The position numbers and the translations under genes are program-made. From Polysphondylium violaceum (taxonomy: Eukaryota > Evosea > Eumycetozoa > Dictyosteliales > Dictyosteliaceae): 64,000 bases of DNA. The notes under the pieces were generated by a model, which was not told where the DNA came from, did not search any database, and saw only the letters and a program-made list of their open reading frames with translations. The stretch covers positions 1-64,000 of the forward strand of contig AJWJ01000009.1 of NCBI GenBank assembly GCA_000277445.1. Direction: 5' to 3'. Of the stretch, positions 1 through 11,873 are shown piece by piece (position 1 is the stretch's first letter; every line of letters starts with the position of its first letter).

Positions 1-257
1 TCTCACCCACACACAATATTGAAAATACAGAAATTATAAATTATTTATAGAAATAGTATCAGTAGTGTATTATATATATCACCCACTACACCATCCCATC
101 ACACACACATAATTATTTTGGCAACAATTTTTTTTTTTTTGTGTAGCACACTCTTTTTCTTTTTTTATCTGCGCCTTAATAGGTATTATATCTCTCTCAC
201 AAGTACCCAAACACACGCAACACCCATCTCAACACAGCAAGTTGGATCACAGTGTCA
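1..257 (+). promoter_or_regulatory. 5' flank of the JmjC gene
   Basis: This stretch is AT-rich, with CA-rich patches near positions 2-17 and 80-112 and a T run around 129-141. T runs just upstream of coding starts are usual in dictyostelid promoters. The CA-rich patches resemble the CA/GT-rich G-box sites bound by Dictyostelium GBF, but this is only a resemblance. No other gene is seen here. Confidence 0.35.
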
Positions 258-3200
258 ATGACTGATATATTGGTCAACAGGATGGGCCAGTCAATAGCCA
301 ACGACAAGAACAGCAGCAGCAAGACAGCAACAACACCAGCAACAGCAACACCACCACCTCCACCATCACCAAACACAGAGAGAAAGAAACGTGATTTGTC
401 AGTATGTCCTCACTGTTTAATTAATTTCCCTACATCGCAGATGGAGTCTCACACAAAGTCGTGCAAATCGTTGGCAAACTATATAGTCAAAGTACCACAT
501 ATTCCAAGTGTTTCTAGCCCTGCCACCTCAAGTCCACCAAAATCATCAACTCCAGTAACGGTGGGCAACAATATTGTGAGTAGTGCTGCAAATGGTAAAA
601 GTCCAAGTCCTATTTTAACAAGATCTAGAGATAAAGAAAATAAATCTCTTACACCCCTATCTTCACCCACCTTGAACTCTACTCTGACTGCACCCGCTAA
701 AACCGCAGCAAAACCAATAACAGCAACCACAACATCTACCACTACAACTACAACAACAGAGACTCAAGGAGAAGTTGTCAAAAGACCAGTTGGAAGACCC
801 AAAGGATCTTTTAAGAAAAAGAAAAAGAATAGAGAATCAACAGGGGTAACAGTAGCAACATCACCAACAACAGTAACTCCCACTACCACCACAACAGCAC
901 CAACAACACCAACACAATCACCAGATAGTAAATCATCCAAGAAAAATAAACAAGAAGAAAAAAAAGTAGTGGTAGAATCACCCGCAAAATCAGAGAAAGT
1001 AAAGAAAACTAAATCACCAAAAACTACACCAACCAAAAGTACACCAACCAAAACAACACCATCAAAAACAAACAAATCGCCAAAAACTACACCATCCAAA
1101 ACCACACCAACTCTTTTATCAACTTCACCCACCAAAGAATCACCTAAAAAGAGAAAACATAATTCAATTTCGAGCTCCATTCCAATTCCAACTAAGTTTT
1201 ATAACAAGGTAATTAATAGATTAATTTTATTGATTGATTGATTGAATATTAACTTTTTTAATCATTAAATACAGGGATGGTCAAAAACTACAATTATAGA
1301 TTGGAAAATACCAGAGGCTCCAGTATTTTATCCAACTGTAGAGGAATTTAAATCACCATTGAAATATATAGAGTCGATTAGACCCATTGCAGAGAAATAT
1401 GGAATATGTAAAATTATACCACCCTTTAAAGCAGAATCTATCCATCAGTCGATTCCTGATGCAAAGGAATATAAATTTAAAACAAAGATTCAAAATATAC
1501 ATCAACTCAAGAAGCGTTGGAATGGACCCAATGAATTGTTTGTCAGTGAGCTGTCAGAGTTTCTCGAGAACAAGGGAACACCAATGGTCACTGTGCCAAA
1601 ATACGATAACAAGGATTTGGATCTCTACAACTTGTTTTTAGAGGTAAACAAACGTGGCGGTCTCAACGAGGTCACCCATACCAATGGATGGCAGGATATC
1701 ATAAAGTTACTCAAGGTCACTGATTTTTGTCAAAAACCCATTCAAACGTTAAAGACACTCTATCAACAGTATCTCTATGACTATGAGGTGTACAGAAAGA
1801 AAGACTATCAAAAGGAGACCAATAAGCCACTCAAAGATCTCGCCGATCATGCTGTGTTTGTCAATTTGATTATCGCTGAATTCTCGAGATACAGTAGAAT
1901 TCAAACTCAATTAAATATTGATCAAGTTGAAAGTAGTGACGAGGAAAGCAGTGATGATTTTAAAATTAAATCTCCTCCAAAGAAATCAAAAGATCTTCCA
2001 AGCTCACCATCTGTCAAAACCAATAGTAGTAGTAGTAATAGTAATAATAATAATTCAAAACCTCAAAAAGAATCTGATCAAGAATCAAATGATGAAAGAG
2101 AATTTATAAATGTAGATGAAAGTGAACAAGAAGAACAAGATGAAAGTGAACAAGAAGAGAAACAAGAAGAACAAGAAGAGCAAGAAAAAGAAAATACAAT
2201 CAACAATAATTCAGAATCAGAGTCAGAATCAGAATCAGAATTTGGATTTTATGAAGGCAACATATACTCTTTGGAAGATTTTGAAATTATTTCAAACAAC
2301 TTTTCAAAGAAATGGTTCCCAGAGGGTAACAATGATCCAAATACAGTTGAAAATGAATTTTGGAGAATTGTTGAAAATGGTGATGAAAATGTCCAAGTTC
2401 ACTATGGTAGTGATTTAGATGTATCTGTTCATGGTTCTGGTTTCTCGAGAAAAACAAAGACCACTGCCGACAATGAACACTGGAATCTCAACCAAATGCC
2501 TAAAATGGAGGGTTCACTCTTTTCCCATCTCACCGAACCAATCTCTGGTGTCACAGATCCAATGATGTACATTGGCATGCTTTTCTCTGCATTTTGCTGG
2601 CACAATGAGGACAATTATCTATACAGTATCAATTATCTCCACAAGGGTACCTACAAGACATGGTACGGTGTTCCAGGCTCTGGCTCTGATATTTTTGAAA
2701 AGGTCATGAAGGCCACCGTACCCGATCTCTTTAGCAAGACTCCCAATCTTTTGTATTTGTTGATCACAATGATCTCGCCAGATCTCTTAAAGAGATATCG
2801 TGTCCCCGTGTATAAGACCCTTCAAGCACCTGGTGAATATGTTGTCACCTTTCCACAAGCCTACCATGCGGGCTTTAGTCACGGATTCACGGTTGCTGAA
2901 GCTGTCAACTTTGCCCCTGCTGATTGGATTCCTTTTGGCAGTAGCTCCATTGAACGTTATCAAAAGACCCACAGATCATCAGTGTTTTCGCACGAACAAC
3001 TTCTCTACACCATTGCCAATCGTGAACCAAGTCTGGATCTCTGTCAATGGCTGTCTAAAGAGTTTGAAAAGATTTTGGAAAAGGAAGAGAATCTCAGAGC
3101 ATCGCTTGTCAAACAGTACCCCAACATCACCATCACACCAGCTACCAAAGAAGAAAAGGATAAAATGCTCGCCAATGAACCCAATCAATGTGATCTTTGT

Positions 3201-3698
3201 AAATATGATTGTTTTCTCTCTTATGTCATTTGCTCTCAACACCCCACCACCACAACCTTTGCTCACAATCCAAGCTCCAAATCTGCCATGATGGGCTCGT
3301 GGAGCAATCTTTACGCAGATCGCGAAGGTGCCCCTCAAATCACTATTCCAAAGGTATCTTGTGTGCCCCATTGCCAGAGTATTTGTGATTGTCCAATTTC
3401 AAAAAAGAAATTGGTGACTCTATTCTCTATCGATGATTTAAAGAATCTTATTTCTCAATTAAACTCAAGAATTGAAAAACTTGGCAATAATAATAATAAT
3501 AGTAGTAGTAATAATAACAACAATAATAGTAATAGTAATTCAACCACATCAACAACAACAAATACTCAAACCCCAACTACAAGACACAGTGCTTGTAAAG
3601 CTGTATATAAATTCCCAACTCCATCATCCAACGATATCGCTCAAACACCTCCGTTTAATTTAATTTTTTCAAAGAATAGAAAAACTATTAAAAAATAA
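258..3698 (+). CDS. JmjN-ARID-JmjC-C5HC2 histone lysine demethylase-like protein
   Basis: Exons 258-1208 and 1275-3698 (GT-AG intron, phase 0) give about 1124 aa. The ATG at 258 is chosen because the upstream in-frame codon is GTG. The low-complexity N-terminal region carries a possible C2HC finger (CPHC...H...C) and an AT-hook-like KRPVGRPKG. A JmjN segment follows right after the intron (APVFYPTVEEF), then an ARID domain (about 390-465), an acidic Ser/Glu tract, a JmjC domain (about 730-880) and a C5HC2 finger (about 954-1025). The Fe(II) ligands appear kept: HNED gives His-x-Glu and YHAGFSHG the distal His; INYLHKGTYKTWYGVP is typical of KDM5/JARID. Family members oxidatively remove methyl groups from histone H3 lysines in the nucleus. 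I see no PHD finger, unlike animal KDM5. The product is likely a chromatin regulator; substrate specificity is not readable. Confidence 0.9.
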
Positions 3699-4715
3699 AC
3701 TGTGATGGAATCATATATATAATATAATATATAATATATTTAACAAATTAAAAGTTTGGTTTTGTTTTTGATTTAAATTTATTTAATCACAATTGGTTTT
3801 GTTTATGTATCTCGGGGTGAACTGAAGGTGTAAAAATTGTGTGTTGAGCGAGTTGGTAAAGTTTTACCACACAAACCAACGAATGAAAATGTGGTTGTGT
3901 GGGAATATGATTAAAATTCATACCATACATGTGGAGTGTATGGTTGTTGAAGTTGTTATCTCTTTTCTCAACTGAAGATATTAAAAGAGGGGGTGTTAAT
4001 CAATACTAGTAGTAGTTAAATCATTGGAATAAATGCTTATAAAAACAATTAGATCACAATTAAAATCGTCGATATACAAGGCTGATTATACCCTATTTTC
4101 CAATCATACTTAATTTTCTAATAATAGAGATTAATTAATTTTTAATTAAAAGGATTCTCCTTTTTTTTAAAAAAAAGTATAAATGAGAGATTAAAGAAAA
4201 TGTATAGTGTGTTTTAGGACTAATACTATTAATAAAAAAAATAATATGTCACTTTTAGGTAAAATATATATTAAATCATTATTTTAAAACACTGATTAAC
4301 AAAAACTACAAACCAATATAGATTCAATTCAATCAATAGTTTTTAATTCAAAATCTATAAATAGGGTTTCGATTAATTCCGCCCAATGCACAAAAATAGA
4401 TTGTCATTTATCCCATAGCGATGGTGGTAATAAAAGTTCAGCCATTGGTCTTTTATATGTATGGTGTAAGGGATGTGTTAAATGTGGAAAGCGTTTTCCT
4501 CATATTTTATAATATCCCGATTATTTATATGCTTATTTATTTATTTATTTTATTTATTCAATTATTTATTTCATTACCAACTCGTTATTACTGATGATTT
4601 CAAAAAAAAAATAAAAAATAAAAAACGACAAAGACTCTCGTTTTTTTCTCGCTTTTTTTTTTTTTTTTTCTAATTACAAGTGATTTTTCATATTATTTGA
4701 TTATTATTAATAGAT
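3699..4715. other. Intergenic spacer, about 1 kb
   Basis: The first part is the 3' flank of the JmjC gene, with an AT-repeat near 3713-3740. Positions 3852-3944 hold two successive hairpins (listed separately). The rest is AT-rich; long T runs near 4651-4671 probably belong to the promoter of the next gene. I checked 4370-4420 for tRNA-like T arms and found none that fold. Confidence 0.5.
3852..3944. repeat. Tandem inverted repeats (possible structured RNA)
   Basis: Three complementary pairs lie within 95 bases. GTTGGT (3852-3857) faces ACCAAC (3875-3880), with GGTAAA/TTTACC nested inside. CCACACAAACCA (3867-3878) faces TGGTTGTGTGG (3892-3902), one bulged base. ACCATACA (3922-3929) faces TGTATGGT (3937-3944) perfectly, with a 7-base loop. 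The first two structures are mutually exclusive. The patch is richer in G and C than its surroundings. It could be a small non-coding RNA, a 3'-UTR structure of the JmjC gene, or paired GT/CA regulatory sites. Confidence 0.4.
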
Positions 4716-6366
4716 ATGTCTACTCACGAAGAGGAATTGCCATCATGTGGCTCAAATGACAATGATGTAAATAATACAGTACCACAATCAACTCGTAGAA
4801 GTCAATTGAATCTCCAAGACAACACCAAATGTGCCAAATGCGTGTTTAATATAATCAACAACACAACTAAACAAAAGGAGAAAGAAAAGAAAGAAAAGAA
4901 ACAACAACAAAAGAAAAAGGGTAGTGCAGATGATACAGCAGCAGCAGCAGCAGTCACAGCAGTAGAGGAACAACCACAGGTCAGTGAGATAATAGAGTCG
5001 GCCAAAGATGCAATTGGCAAACCCATTGTCCACTTTAGATCGGAGTCGTTGTGTTGGGAATGCTACAAAGACTTGATGTTGAAAAAGTTTAGAACCAATA
5101 TCGTCAAGGCTAGAGAGAGCAAAAGAGAGGCTGAAAAGTTGTTGATTGCCTTGTCTGGTGGCACATGCTCAATGGTTGTCGCCGAGCTCCTCAGACAGTG
5201 TATCGATGGCTTGGGCAAGAGTAAGATGTTTTTTGATATCCAGTGCGTACATGTCGACGAAAGTCTGTTGTATCCCTATTACCAATACCAAGAGACATTA
5301 GAGTATCTCAGAGAGTTGACTGCATCGTTTGGCTTCCCATTCCATGTAGTGCCCTTGGAAAACATCTATGGCACCGATCCCTCCACTGCCGAGAGTCGTA
5401 GATCGAGATTGATTGATTCATTTAAAAACGTGTCCTCCAATACCTCTAAAGAGGACATGATTGTTTATTACAGAGAGCATCTTTTAAGCCAAACTGCCCA
5501 TACCCTTGGTTGCAATAAAGTGGTCCTTGGTACCTCTTCCAATCGTTTAGCAAGTAAATTGGTTGCATCAACATCCAAAGGTAGAGGATTCACCGTACCA
5601 AATGAAACCTCTGTAGTTATCGAACAACCAACAAGTATATATCATTTATTTATTATTTGCACTACTATTTAGCATATACTAACCCTTATACTACATATCA
5701 ATAGATAATATTAAATTCTATCAACCATTAAGAGATTTATTGTTAAAAGAGATCTATATATATTACAGACATTTGAGATTAAGAGAAGCACCAGTTATTC
5801 ATCCATTCACAGAGACTAAACCAAAGAACTCAATCAATACTTTGTGTGATGACTTTTTACATTGTCTTCAAGATATTTCAAATCAAACAGTTCATACATT
5901 ACTTAGATCGGTAGATAAACTTATTTCACCATCTGTAAATTCTGAATTTATATGTTCAATGTGTTTATCACCCTTAACCTCTACAGAAATCAATGCAATT
6001 GAATCTAAAAAGAATAGTAATAATAGCAGTGCCAGTAGTAATAGTAATGAATGTTGTAGTACAAATAATAGTAAATCAGATCAATGTTGTTCAACAACCT
6101 CTACCTCTACTACCAATGGTGGATGTTGCAGTAGTGATAACAACAACAACAACAGCAATAATAATAGTAATAATAATTTAGTTCAAACTCTTTGTTATAG
6201 TTGTAGAATACTGTATGGAGATATTAAACAAAAAGAATCTTTAGCTCCATACGTCAAAGAAAATTCAAAGACTCTTTTAACAACCAATCAGTTAAAGAAT
6301 GAAATCAAAGACTTTTTACTAGAAGATGATCAAGATGAAGATGAGGATGAAGGAGAAACTAAATAA
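4716..6366 (+). CDS. ctu2: Cytoplasmic tRNA 2-thiolation protein 2 (CTU2/NCS2)
   Basis: Exons 4716-5634 and 5705-6366 (intron phase 1) give about 526 aa. CTU2 is the partner of CTU1/NCS6 in the URM1-dependent pathway that thiolates wobble uridine 34 (mcm5s2U) of Lys, Gln and Glu tRNAs in the cytosol. Visible features: an N-terminal CxKC motif after a Lys/Gln-rich stretch, the family block HFRSESLCWECY, the degenerate PP-loop ALSGGTCSM near residue 145, and QPLRDLLLKEIYIYYR just after the intron. Near the C-terminus, CSMC and CYSC pairs are separated by a Ser/Asn/Cys-rich low-complexity insert. The PP-loop lacks the classical SGGxDS aspartate, as expected for CTU2, which is thought to be the non-catalytic subunit. 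Confidence 0.9.
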
Positions 6367-6593
6367 AATAATATCATATAGTTTTATAAACTTATTTAAT
6401 GTAGTAAATAATAGCAAAATACTTATGGTTGTATTAAGTTTTGTATTATGTTTTAGTATTTATTCTTTCCTTTGTTGTTATAATAATATGATACATTACT
6501 CAATCTGTACTACGGATACTATTTTATTTGATATATACTGTCAAAAAAAATAAAAAAATAGACTTGATAATAATAGCCCAAGATTTTTTTGAA

Positions 6594-7530
6594 CTAAATA
6601 CATTTGTAGATTTCAATAGTTTTAATAATAAATGATTTTGTTGGAGCAAGTGTTGATCGCCCTTTACCTGTTGTGTCTATGTATCCAAATGGGAAGCTTT
6701 GAGATGAATGTTTTCCAAGAATTATAATATCTAATGAAAACCTAGGCCCACCAAAAGAGCGATATTCTGCATTTATAGGGTTTGGAATATATATATTTAG
6801 TTGGTTTGATCCCATGTTTATTGACCAATGTAAATATAAAACATTTATCATCACCGTACACTTTACCATCACTATTCCAAGAGAAACTATAATAACCACC
6901 AAAAACATCACCATCTGTTGTTTCAATCACTGTTATTGTTGGGCCTCTTCCATCGCATGTTGAATGAAATGTTGATGCTGAAAAATCATCCTCTGATGCT
7001 TTTTGATAAACGTTAGTTTTGAAACTGATCCACTAAAATCTTCAAATATTTACCTTGTAGAGTAATTCAAAGCCCATTGTTCTGCAGTCATCAATCCAAT
7101 AATTGATAATTTTAAAAGATGAATAATCAATGATCTTTGACTCAAATTTATTTTTAAAATAGAATAAATCTTGTTTACAAGCTCCTATCTCTCTGGATAC
7201 TCTACTATGTATTTCCAAATTTTGCTCATTGAGTTTAGATTGCTGTGTTAGTTGTTGGTGTAGTGATTGATTTGCTTTTGCCAATAGCTCTATTTTTTCT
7301 TTACTTCTTTGTTGTTCTTTTTTTACATTCTCTATATTAGTGTTGAGTGACTCATTTAATTTTACCAAAGAATCCATAATGCTCAACAACTGATCTGTAT
7401 TATTTTTGTTTTCCTCGTATAATTTCTTTAAATTGTTTATCTCTTGTTTTAATCTATCTTTTTCATTATTACTTGTTTCCAGTTGAACATACAATGAATT
7501 GTTATCTACATTTGATATACCAAGCTTCAA
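6594..7530 (-). pseudogene. Coiled-coil + TLDc domain gene, probably decaying
   Basis: Read on the minus strand, a Lys/Glu/Asn-rich coiled coil (about 7050-7510) precedes a TLDc domain (about 7100-6594). TLDc hallmarks are present: GFELLYK then ASEDDFSASTFH, GRGPTITVIET, DVFGGYYSFSWNSD and the ending TTGKGRSTLAP. Such proteins are common in dictyostelids; animal TLDc proteins act in oxidative-stress defence and V-ATPase regulation. Three problems suggest decay or sequence errors. A stop lies directly before the first codon and the first in-frame Met comes about 50 codons in. The intron between LLYK and ASEDD (about 7006-7060, with an ACTAAC branch-like site) joins one base out of frame. The domain also changes frame in an AT repeat near 6786-6797. 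Confidence 0.65.
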
Positions 7531-7720
7531 TTATTTTATAAAATTAGGTTTGAAAATTATATAATACAAACAAATAAAGAAGAATTGTTGCTTGTATAAA
7601 TTATTGCTTATTTGTTTTTTATCATGGCATAAGTCAACTTATCTGATTTTTTGCAAAATTACTCTTATTTTTTTTTGTTTTTTTTCATTTTTTATTTATT
7701 CATTTTACAGATCAATCACA

Positions 7721-7972
7721 ATGTCTATGATTAAAGGATTCTTTCAAGGTGTTAGCAAATTAAGAGTTTGCTCAGTACCAGTAAACAACACTTATTTAGC
7801 TTCAAGATCTTCATTTTTAAACAATACCACTGCTACTCTTAAAATTCAAACTCCAATCGAATATGAACAACAAGAAGAATTAGATTGTGTAATGAACAAA
7901 ACATCAAGAAAGGTTCTTAAAAAGCATAGAAAGAAGAATGAAGGAAAGAAATCAAATATGAGAAAGAACTAA
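7721..7972 (+). CDS. Small basic protein, possibly mitochondrial
   Basis: An 83-residue protein. The N-terminus (MSMIKGFFQGVSKLRVCSV) is free of acidic residues and amphipathic, like a mitochondrial targeting peptide. The last 25 residues are strongly basic (NKTSRKVLKKHRKKNEGKKS). That layout, targeting peptide plus Lys/Arg tail, is seen in small mitochondrial ribosomal proteins such as mS38 (AURKAIP1/Cox24), but the match is weak and I do not assign the family. The ATG at 7721 follows a pyrimidine tract ending TTTTACAG (to 7710), which looks like a 3' splice site, so an intron in the 5' UTR is likely. Confidence 0.6.
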   Translation: MSMIKGFFQGVSKLRVCSVPVNNTYLASRSSFLNNTTATLKIQTPIEYEQQEELDCVMNKTSRKVLKKHRKKNEGKKSNMRKN

Positions 7973-8370
7973 ATACTCTCTTTTGTATTATCTTTCTTAT
8001 TATAAACAATATATAATATATTAAATCTATATTTATTATGATACAGTGGTATGTAGATAAATCAATAGGAATAATATGATTAGAATACTATACAGTCATG
8101 TATATGTCCTCTATAGAGGATTAAAGTAACTCATTCTCATTGCTAACTTATCATCATCCCCATCACCATCATTATCATACACATAATATAGTGAATCATT
8201 TTAATTAGATTTAAATTTAAATTCAAAAGGTTTATGATACTTATGATCTCATAAATAAACTCTTTTTTTATTTAATATAATTAATCGGATAAAGAAATAG
8301 TCTCATTCATTCATTCATTTTGCATATTAATTATTTGTTGATCAAAAAAAACCGAAAATTGGAGATATTC

Positions 8371-8406
<36 letters not shown>

Positions 8407-8482
8407 AAAAAATGATCATAGTTTTTTTTTTTGAGGGCTTTTCGTCTTTTTCTTTTTTATTGATACTCTTTAATTGGATAAA
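7973..8482. other. Intergenic spacer with palindrome and T30 run
   Basis: The spacer holds a perfect 14-bp palindrome, TCCTCTATAGAGGA (8107-8120), and a run of 30 consecutive T at 8375-8404, about 80 bases before the EF-G start. T runs of this kind are typical dictyostelid promoter or 5'-UTR elements. No coding potential is seen. Confidence 0.5.
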
Positions 8483-10693
8483 ATGACAAGTTTTATTACA
8501 TCAAGACTTGCAGGTATTGTTGGTCAAAGAGGTCTTGCCACCTCTAGATTCCTCAACACTAGTGGATCAATTAGAAATTACTCTACCGGTGTCAGCAATC
8601 TCAGTAAATTGAGAAACATTGGTATTTCTGCACACATTGATTCAGGTAAAACTACACTCACCGAACGTATTCTCTACTACACTGGTAGAATCAAAGAGAT
8701 TCACGAAGTCAGAGGTAAAGATGGTGTTGGTGCTAAAATGGATTCTATGGATTTGGAACGTGAAAAAGGTATCACCATTCAATCTGCTGCCACCTATTGC
8801 AAATGGGGAGAGAACCACATCAACATTATCGATACACCAGGTCACGTCGATTTCACTATTGAAGTAGAAAGAGCCCTCAGAGTTTTAGATGGTGCCGTGC
8901 TCGTCATGTGTGGTGTCAGTGGTGTACAATCACAGACCATCACTGTCGATCGTCAAATGCGTCGTTACAACGTTCCACGTGTTGTTATGATTAATAAATT
9001 GGATCGTGTTGGTGCCAATCCATGGAATGTTATCAACCAACTCAGAAAGAAACTCAATCTCAATGCAGCTGCAGTCCAAATTCCAATTGGTTTGGAAAAC
9101 AATTTGGAAGGTGTTTGTGATTTAGTCAAAGACAAGGCATATCTTTTTGGCGAAAAAGGTTCCGCTGTCGACGTTCAAGAGATTCCAAGTGCTTTGGAAG
9201 CTCAATTTAAAGAGAAAAAGATTGAATTAATCGAAACCGTTGCCAATGTTGACGATCAACTCGGTGAATGGATGATTGAAAACGATTTCCCCAATCAATT
9301 ACCAGAGCCAGCTATTTTGGAAGCTGCCATTCGTAGAGCCTGTATTGCTCGTACATTTGTTCCAGTTTTCATGGGATCTGCATTTAAAAACACTGGTGTC
9401 CAACCACTTTTAGACGGTGTCATCTCTTATCTCCCAAGTCCACCAGAGAGAAAGACCATTGCCATCGATACCTCAAACAAAGACAAAGAAGTCGAAGTTG
9501 AGCTCGTCCAAGATCCAAAGAAACCATTTGTTGGTCTAGCTTTCAAATTGGAAGAAGGTCGTTTCGGTCAATTGACCTATATGAGAGTATACCAAGGTAC
9601 CCTCAAGAGAGGTGATATGATCAAGAATGTAAATTTAGGCAAAACCATTAAAGTCCCAAGACTTGTAAGAATGCATTCCGCCGAAATGGAGGAAGTTCAA
9701 GAAGTCGGTCCAGGAGAAATTTGCGCCATGTTTGGTGTCGATTGTTTCTCTGGAAACACCTTTACCGCTCAAAATCTCAACTATACCATGACATCCATGC
9801 ACGTCCCAGAGCCAGTCATGTCTCTTAGTATCCAACCAAAAGGCAAAGACGGTCAAAATAATTTCTCCAAGGCTCTTTCCAAGTTCCAAAAGGAAGATCC
9901 AACCTTTAGAGTCAAGACCGATATGGAATCTGGTCAAATCATTATCAGCGGTATGGGTGAACTCCATTTAGAAATTTACATTGAAAGAATTAAAAGAGAA
10001 TACGGTGTTGAATGCACCGTCGGTAAGCCATTGGTCGCCTACAGAGAAACCATCCAAGCCAAGGGTGACTACAACTACACTCACAAGAAACAATCTGGTG
10101 GTCAAGGTCAATATGCCAAGATGATTGGTTACATTGAGCCAATCGAAGGCATGGAAAATGAATTTATCAACGATGTTATCGGTACTTCTATTCCACCCAA
10201 TTACACTGAAGCCATTAGAAAAGGTTTCAAAGAATGCACTGATAAGGGTCCATTAATTGGTCATCCAATCTGTGGTATTAGATTCGTCGTCAATGATGGT
10301 GCCACTCACAGTGTAGATTCTTCAGAGTTGGCATTCAAAATTGCTACCGCTGGTGCTTTCCGTGAAGGTTTTGCTGATGCCAGTCCAATGATTCTCGAAC
10401 CAATCATGAAGGTCGAAATTTCAATCCCATCTGAATTCCAAGGTACTGTTATCTCTGGTGTAAATCGTAGAAAGGGTGCCATCGTAAACACTAGCAGTGT
10501 TGGTGAATCTTTAACTTTAGAATGTGAAGTACCATTAAATAATATGTTTGGTTACTCTACCGAACTCAGATCAATGACTCAAGGTAAAGGTGAATTTACT
10601 ATGGAATATTTAAAGCATACCCCTGTTTCTCGTGAATTGTTCAATCAATTAATTGAAGAACATGAAAAGAAATTGGCTGAAGAAAGAAAATAA
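8483..10693 (+). CDS. gfm1: Mitochondrial elongation factor G (mEF-G1)
   Basis: A single exon of 736 aa; the first ATG is at 8483. The Ser/Thr/Arg-rich N-terminus, without acidic residues for about 40 positions, is a mitochondrial presequence. The GTPase domain follows: G1 AHIDSGKTT, the switch region REKGITIQ, G3 DTPGHVDF and G4 NKLD, then EF-G domains II to V, including GGQGQYAKM in domain IV and [12 protein letters not shown] near the end. EF-G translocates mRNA and tRNA on the mitochondrial ribosome using GTP. Length and motifs match mEF-G1 (GFM1). GFM2, the recycling factor, cannot be fully excluded without alignment, but the overall match favours GFM1. Confidence 0.93.
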   Translation: MTSFITSRLAGIVGQRGLATSRFLNTSGSIRNYSTGVSNLSKLRNIGISAHIDSGKTTLTERILYYTGRIKEIHEVRGKDGVGAKMDSMDLEREKGITIQSAATYCKWGENHINIIDTPGHVDFTIEVERALRVLDGAVLVMCGVSGVQSQTITVDRQMRRYNVPRVVMINKLDRVGANPWNVINQLRKKLNLNAAAVQIPIGLENNLEGVCDLVKDKAYLFGEKGSAVDVQEIPSALEAQFKEKKIELIETVANVDDQLGEWMIENDFPNQLPEPAILEAAIRRACIARTFVPVFMGSAFKNTGVQPLLDGVISYLPSPPERKTIAIDTSNKDKEVEVELVQDPKKPFVGLAFKLEEGRFGQLTYMRVYQGTLKRGDMIKNVNLGKTIKVPRLVRMHSAEMEEVQEVGPGEICAMFGVDCFSGNTFTAQNLNYTMTSMHVPEPVMSLSIQPKGKDGQNNFSKALSKFQKEDPTFRVKTDMESGQIIISGMGELHLEIYIERIKREYGVECTVGKPLVAYRETIQAKGDYNYTHKKQSGGQGQYAKMIGYIEPIEGMENEFINDVIGTSIPPNYTEAIRKGFKECTDKGPLIGHPICGIRFVVNDGATHSVDSSELAFKIATAGAFREGFADASPMILEPIMKVEISIPSEFQGTVISGVNRRKGAIVNTSSVGESLTLECEVPLNNMFGYSTELRSMTQGKGEFTMEYLKHTPVSRELFNQLIEEHEKKLAEERK

Positions 10694-10849
10694 ACAACAA
10701 ATCAACTTTTTTTAATTATATATAAATATATCATTATTTGTGCGTGTATCTTATTTATTTATAACTTTATCTTGAAATAATCATTATCAGCTGTGCTACC
10801 AACAGATAAAGATATCAAGGTAGTTGTCGGCATTAAAGTTAACAATGTT

Positions 10850-11683
10850 TTATTCTAAATCTTTCCAATTTAAATTGTTGTGGTCGTAGATTTGATTAGA
10901 CTTGTAATGAGGTATATCAAGATACTGTAAGGCATCTTGGATTGATACTTGTTGTATTTTAATATCATCAATATTATGGTAGTCGTCACGCATGATTGAT
11001 GATTTGGGCATTTGTGTCAATTGTTTTTCTACTCTGTCTGCGATTTCATCTTGACTCTTGAATCTATCTTTTAGTTTACATAGAAATGATAAATGATCTC
11101 TATTCTTTCTGTATTCAGGTTCTTTATCAGGATGTTTAAGTAGCGCTGACATATTGTCTTGTTTAAAATCATACAGGAATGATGTATGATGAATAAACTT
11201 TAATCTAGAAAACGATTGTGCATTGCCTCCAAATTTTAAAGTCCCATAGGAATAATCATGTTCCATTAATGAAAATGGTGCTAATGAATGATTACTATTG
11301 CTGCTGTTGGTATTATTAAAGACATTGTTATAAAAGTGTTCAGACCATTTCATTATATCCCTGGGATAATAGTCTTTTGCTTGATATATTGTTTTAAACC
11401 ATTCTTGATCAAAAATAAATGTAATGAACAGAGTATCGTCATCGGTCACCACTGTGCCACCGCCTGTGAATCGTTTAATAGTATCTATATTTCTCTTTTT
11501 TGCCTCTTCTAAATGAACAAGTTTATCAGCTCTCCCCGTGACACCAACGATAATGGTGGGATCAGGTGTACCTTTATTAATGACGACCCAATTGCCTGAA
11601 TTGGGTGATCTATAGATTGCCTCTTCAATTTGAAGTTGTTTTAATATCGGATATCTATTTAGTTTAAGTAACTTTATAGTCAT
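10850..11683 (-). CDS. Lipoate-protein ligase family protein (LplA/LIPT1)
   Basis: A single exon of 277 aa, tail-to-tail with EF-G (156 bp apart). The biotin/lipoate ligase (BPL/LPL) catalytic domain is clear: IEEAIYRS near the start, PDPTIIVG, the lipoyl-AMP binding signature RFTGGGTVVTDDDTLF (about 68-83) and YGTLKFGGNAQ with the conserved Lys. The family attaches lipoate to the H protein and E2 subunits of mitochondrial 2-oxoacid dehydrogenases. The protein is shorter than E. coli LplA (about 338) and human LIPT1 (about 370), so the C-terminal accessory domain is reduced. No clear presequence is seen, although the protein would be expected in mitochondria. Confidence 0.88.
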   Translation of the reverse strand: MTIKLLKLNRYPILKQLQIEEAIYRSPNSGNWVVINKGTPDPTIIVGVTGRADKLVHLEEAKKRNIDTIKRFTGGGTVVTDDDTLFITFIFDQEWFKTIYQAKDYYPRDIMKWSEHFYNNVFNNTNSSNSNHSLAPFSLMEHDYSYGTLKFGGNAQSFSRLKFIHHTSFLYDFKQDNMSALLKHPDKEPEYRKNRDHLSFLCKLKDRFKSQDEIADRVEKQLTQMPKSSIMRDDYHNIDDIKIQQVSIQDALQYLDIPHYKSNQIYDHNNLNWKDLE

Positions 11684-11873
11684 TAATGTGTATCGCTTGT
11701 AGTATTACTCGTTTTTGTAAATAAATAAATTCGAAGAAAATTAAAGTTTTGAAGAAAATTTGAAAAAAATCAAAATTTTTTTGATAAATTATTTTTTTTT
11801 TTTCATTTTCATAAATTATTATTAACAACAGTTTCGAAATTAAATATAATTATATATATATATATAAACAACA

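Noticed and set aside
4360-4420. tRNA-like T-arm near GGGTTTCGATTAATTCC
   Set aside because: No acceptor, D or anticodon stem can be drawn around it.
4482-4673. Hydrophobic Phe/Leu/Tyr-rich frame
   Set aside because: It is a translation of T-rich promoter DNA before CTU2 with no protein-like composition.
7021-7060. A 21-base in-frame segment with GT...AG ends in the TLDc gene as a mini-intron
   Set aside because: Introns of this size are not known in dictyostelids, and domain homology (LLYK followed by ASEDD) points to a 55-base intron with an ACTAAC branch-like site instead.
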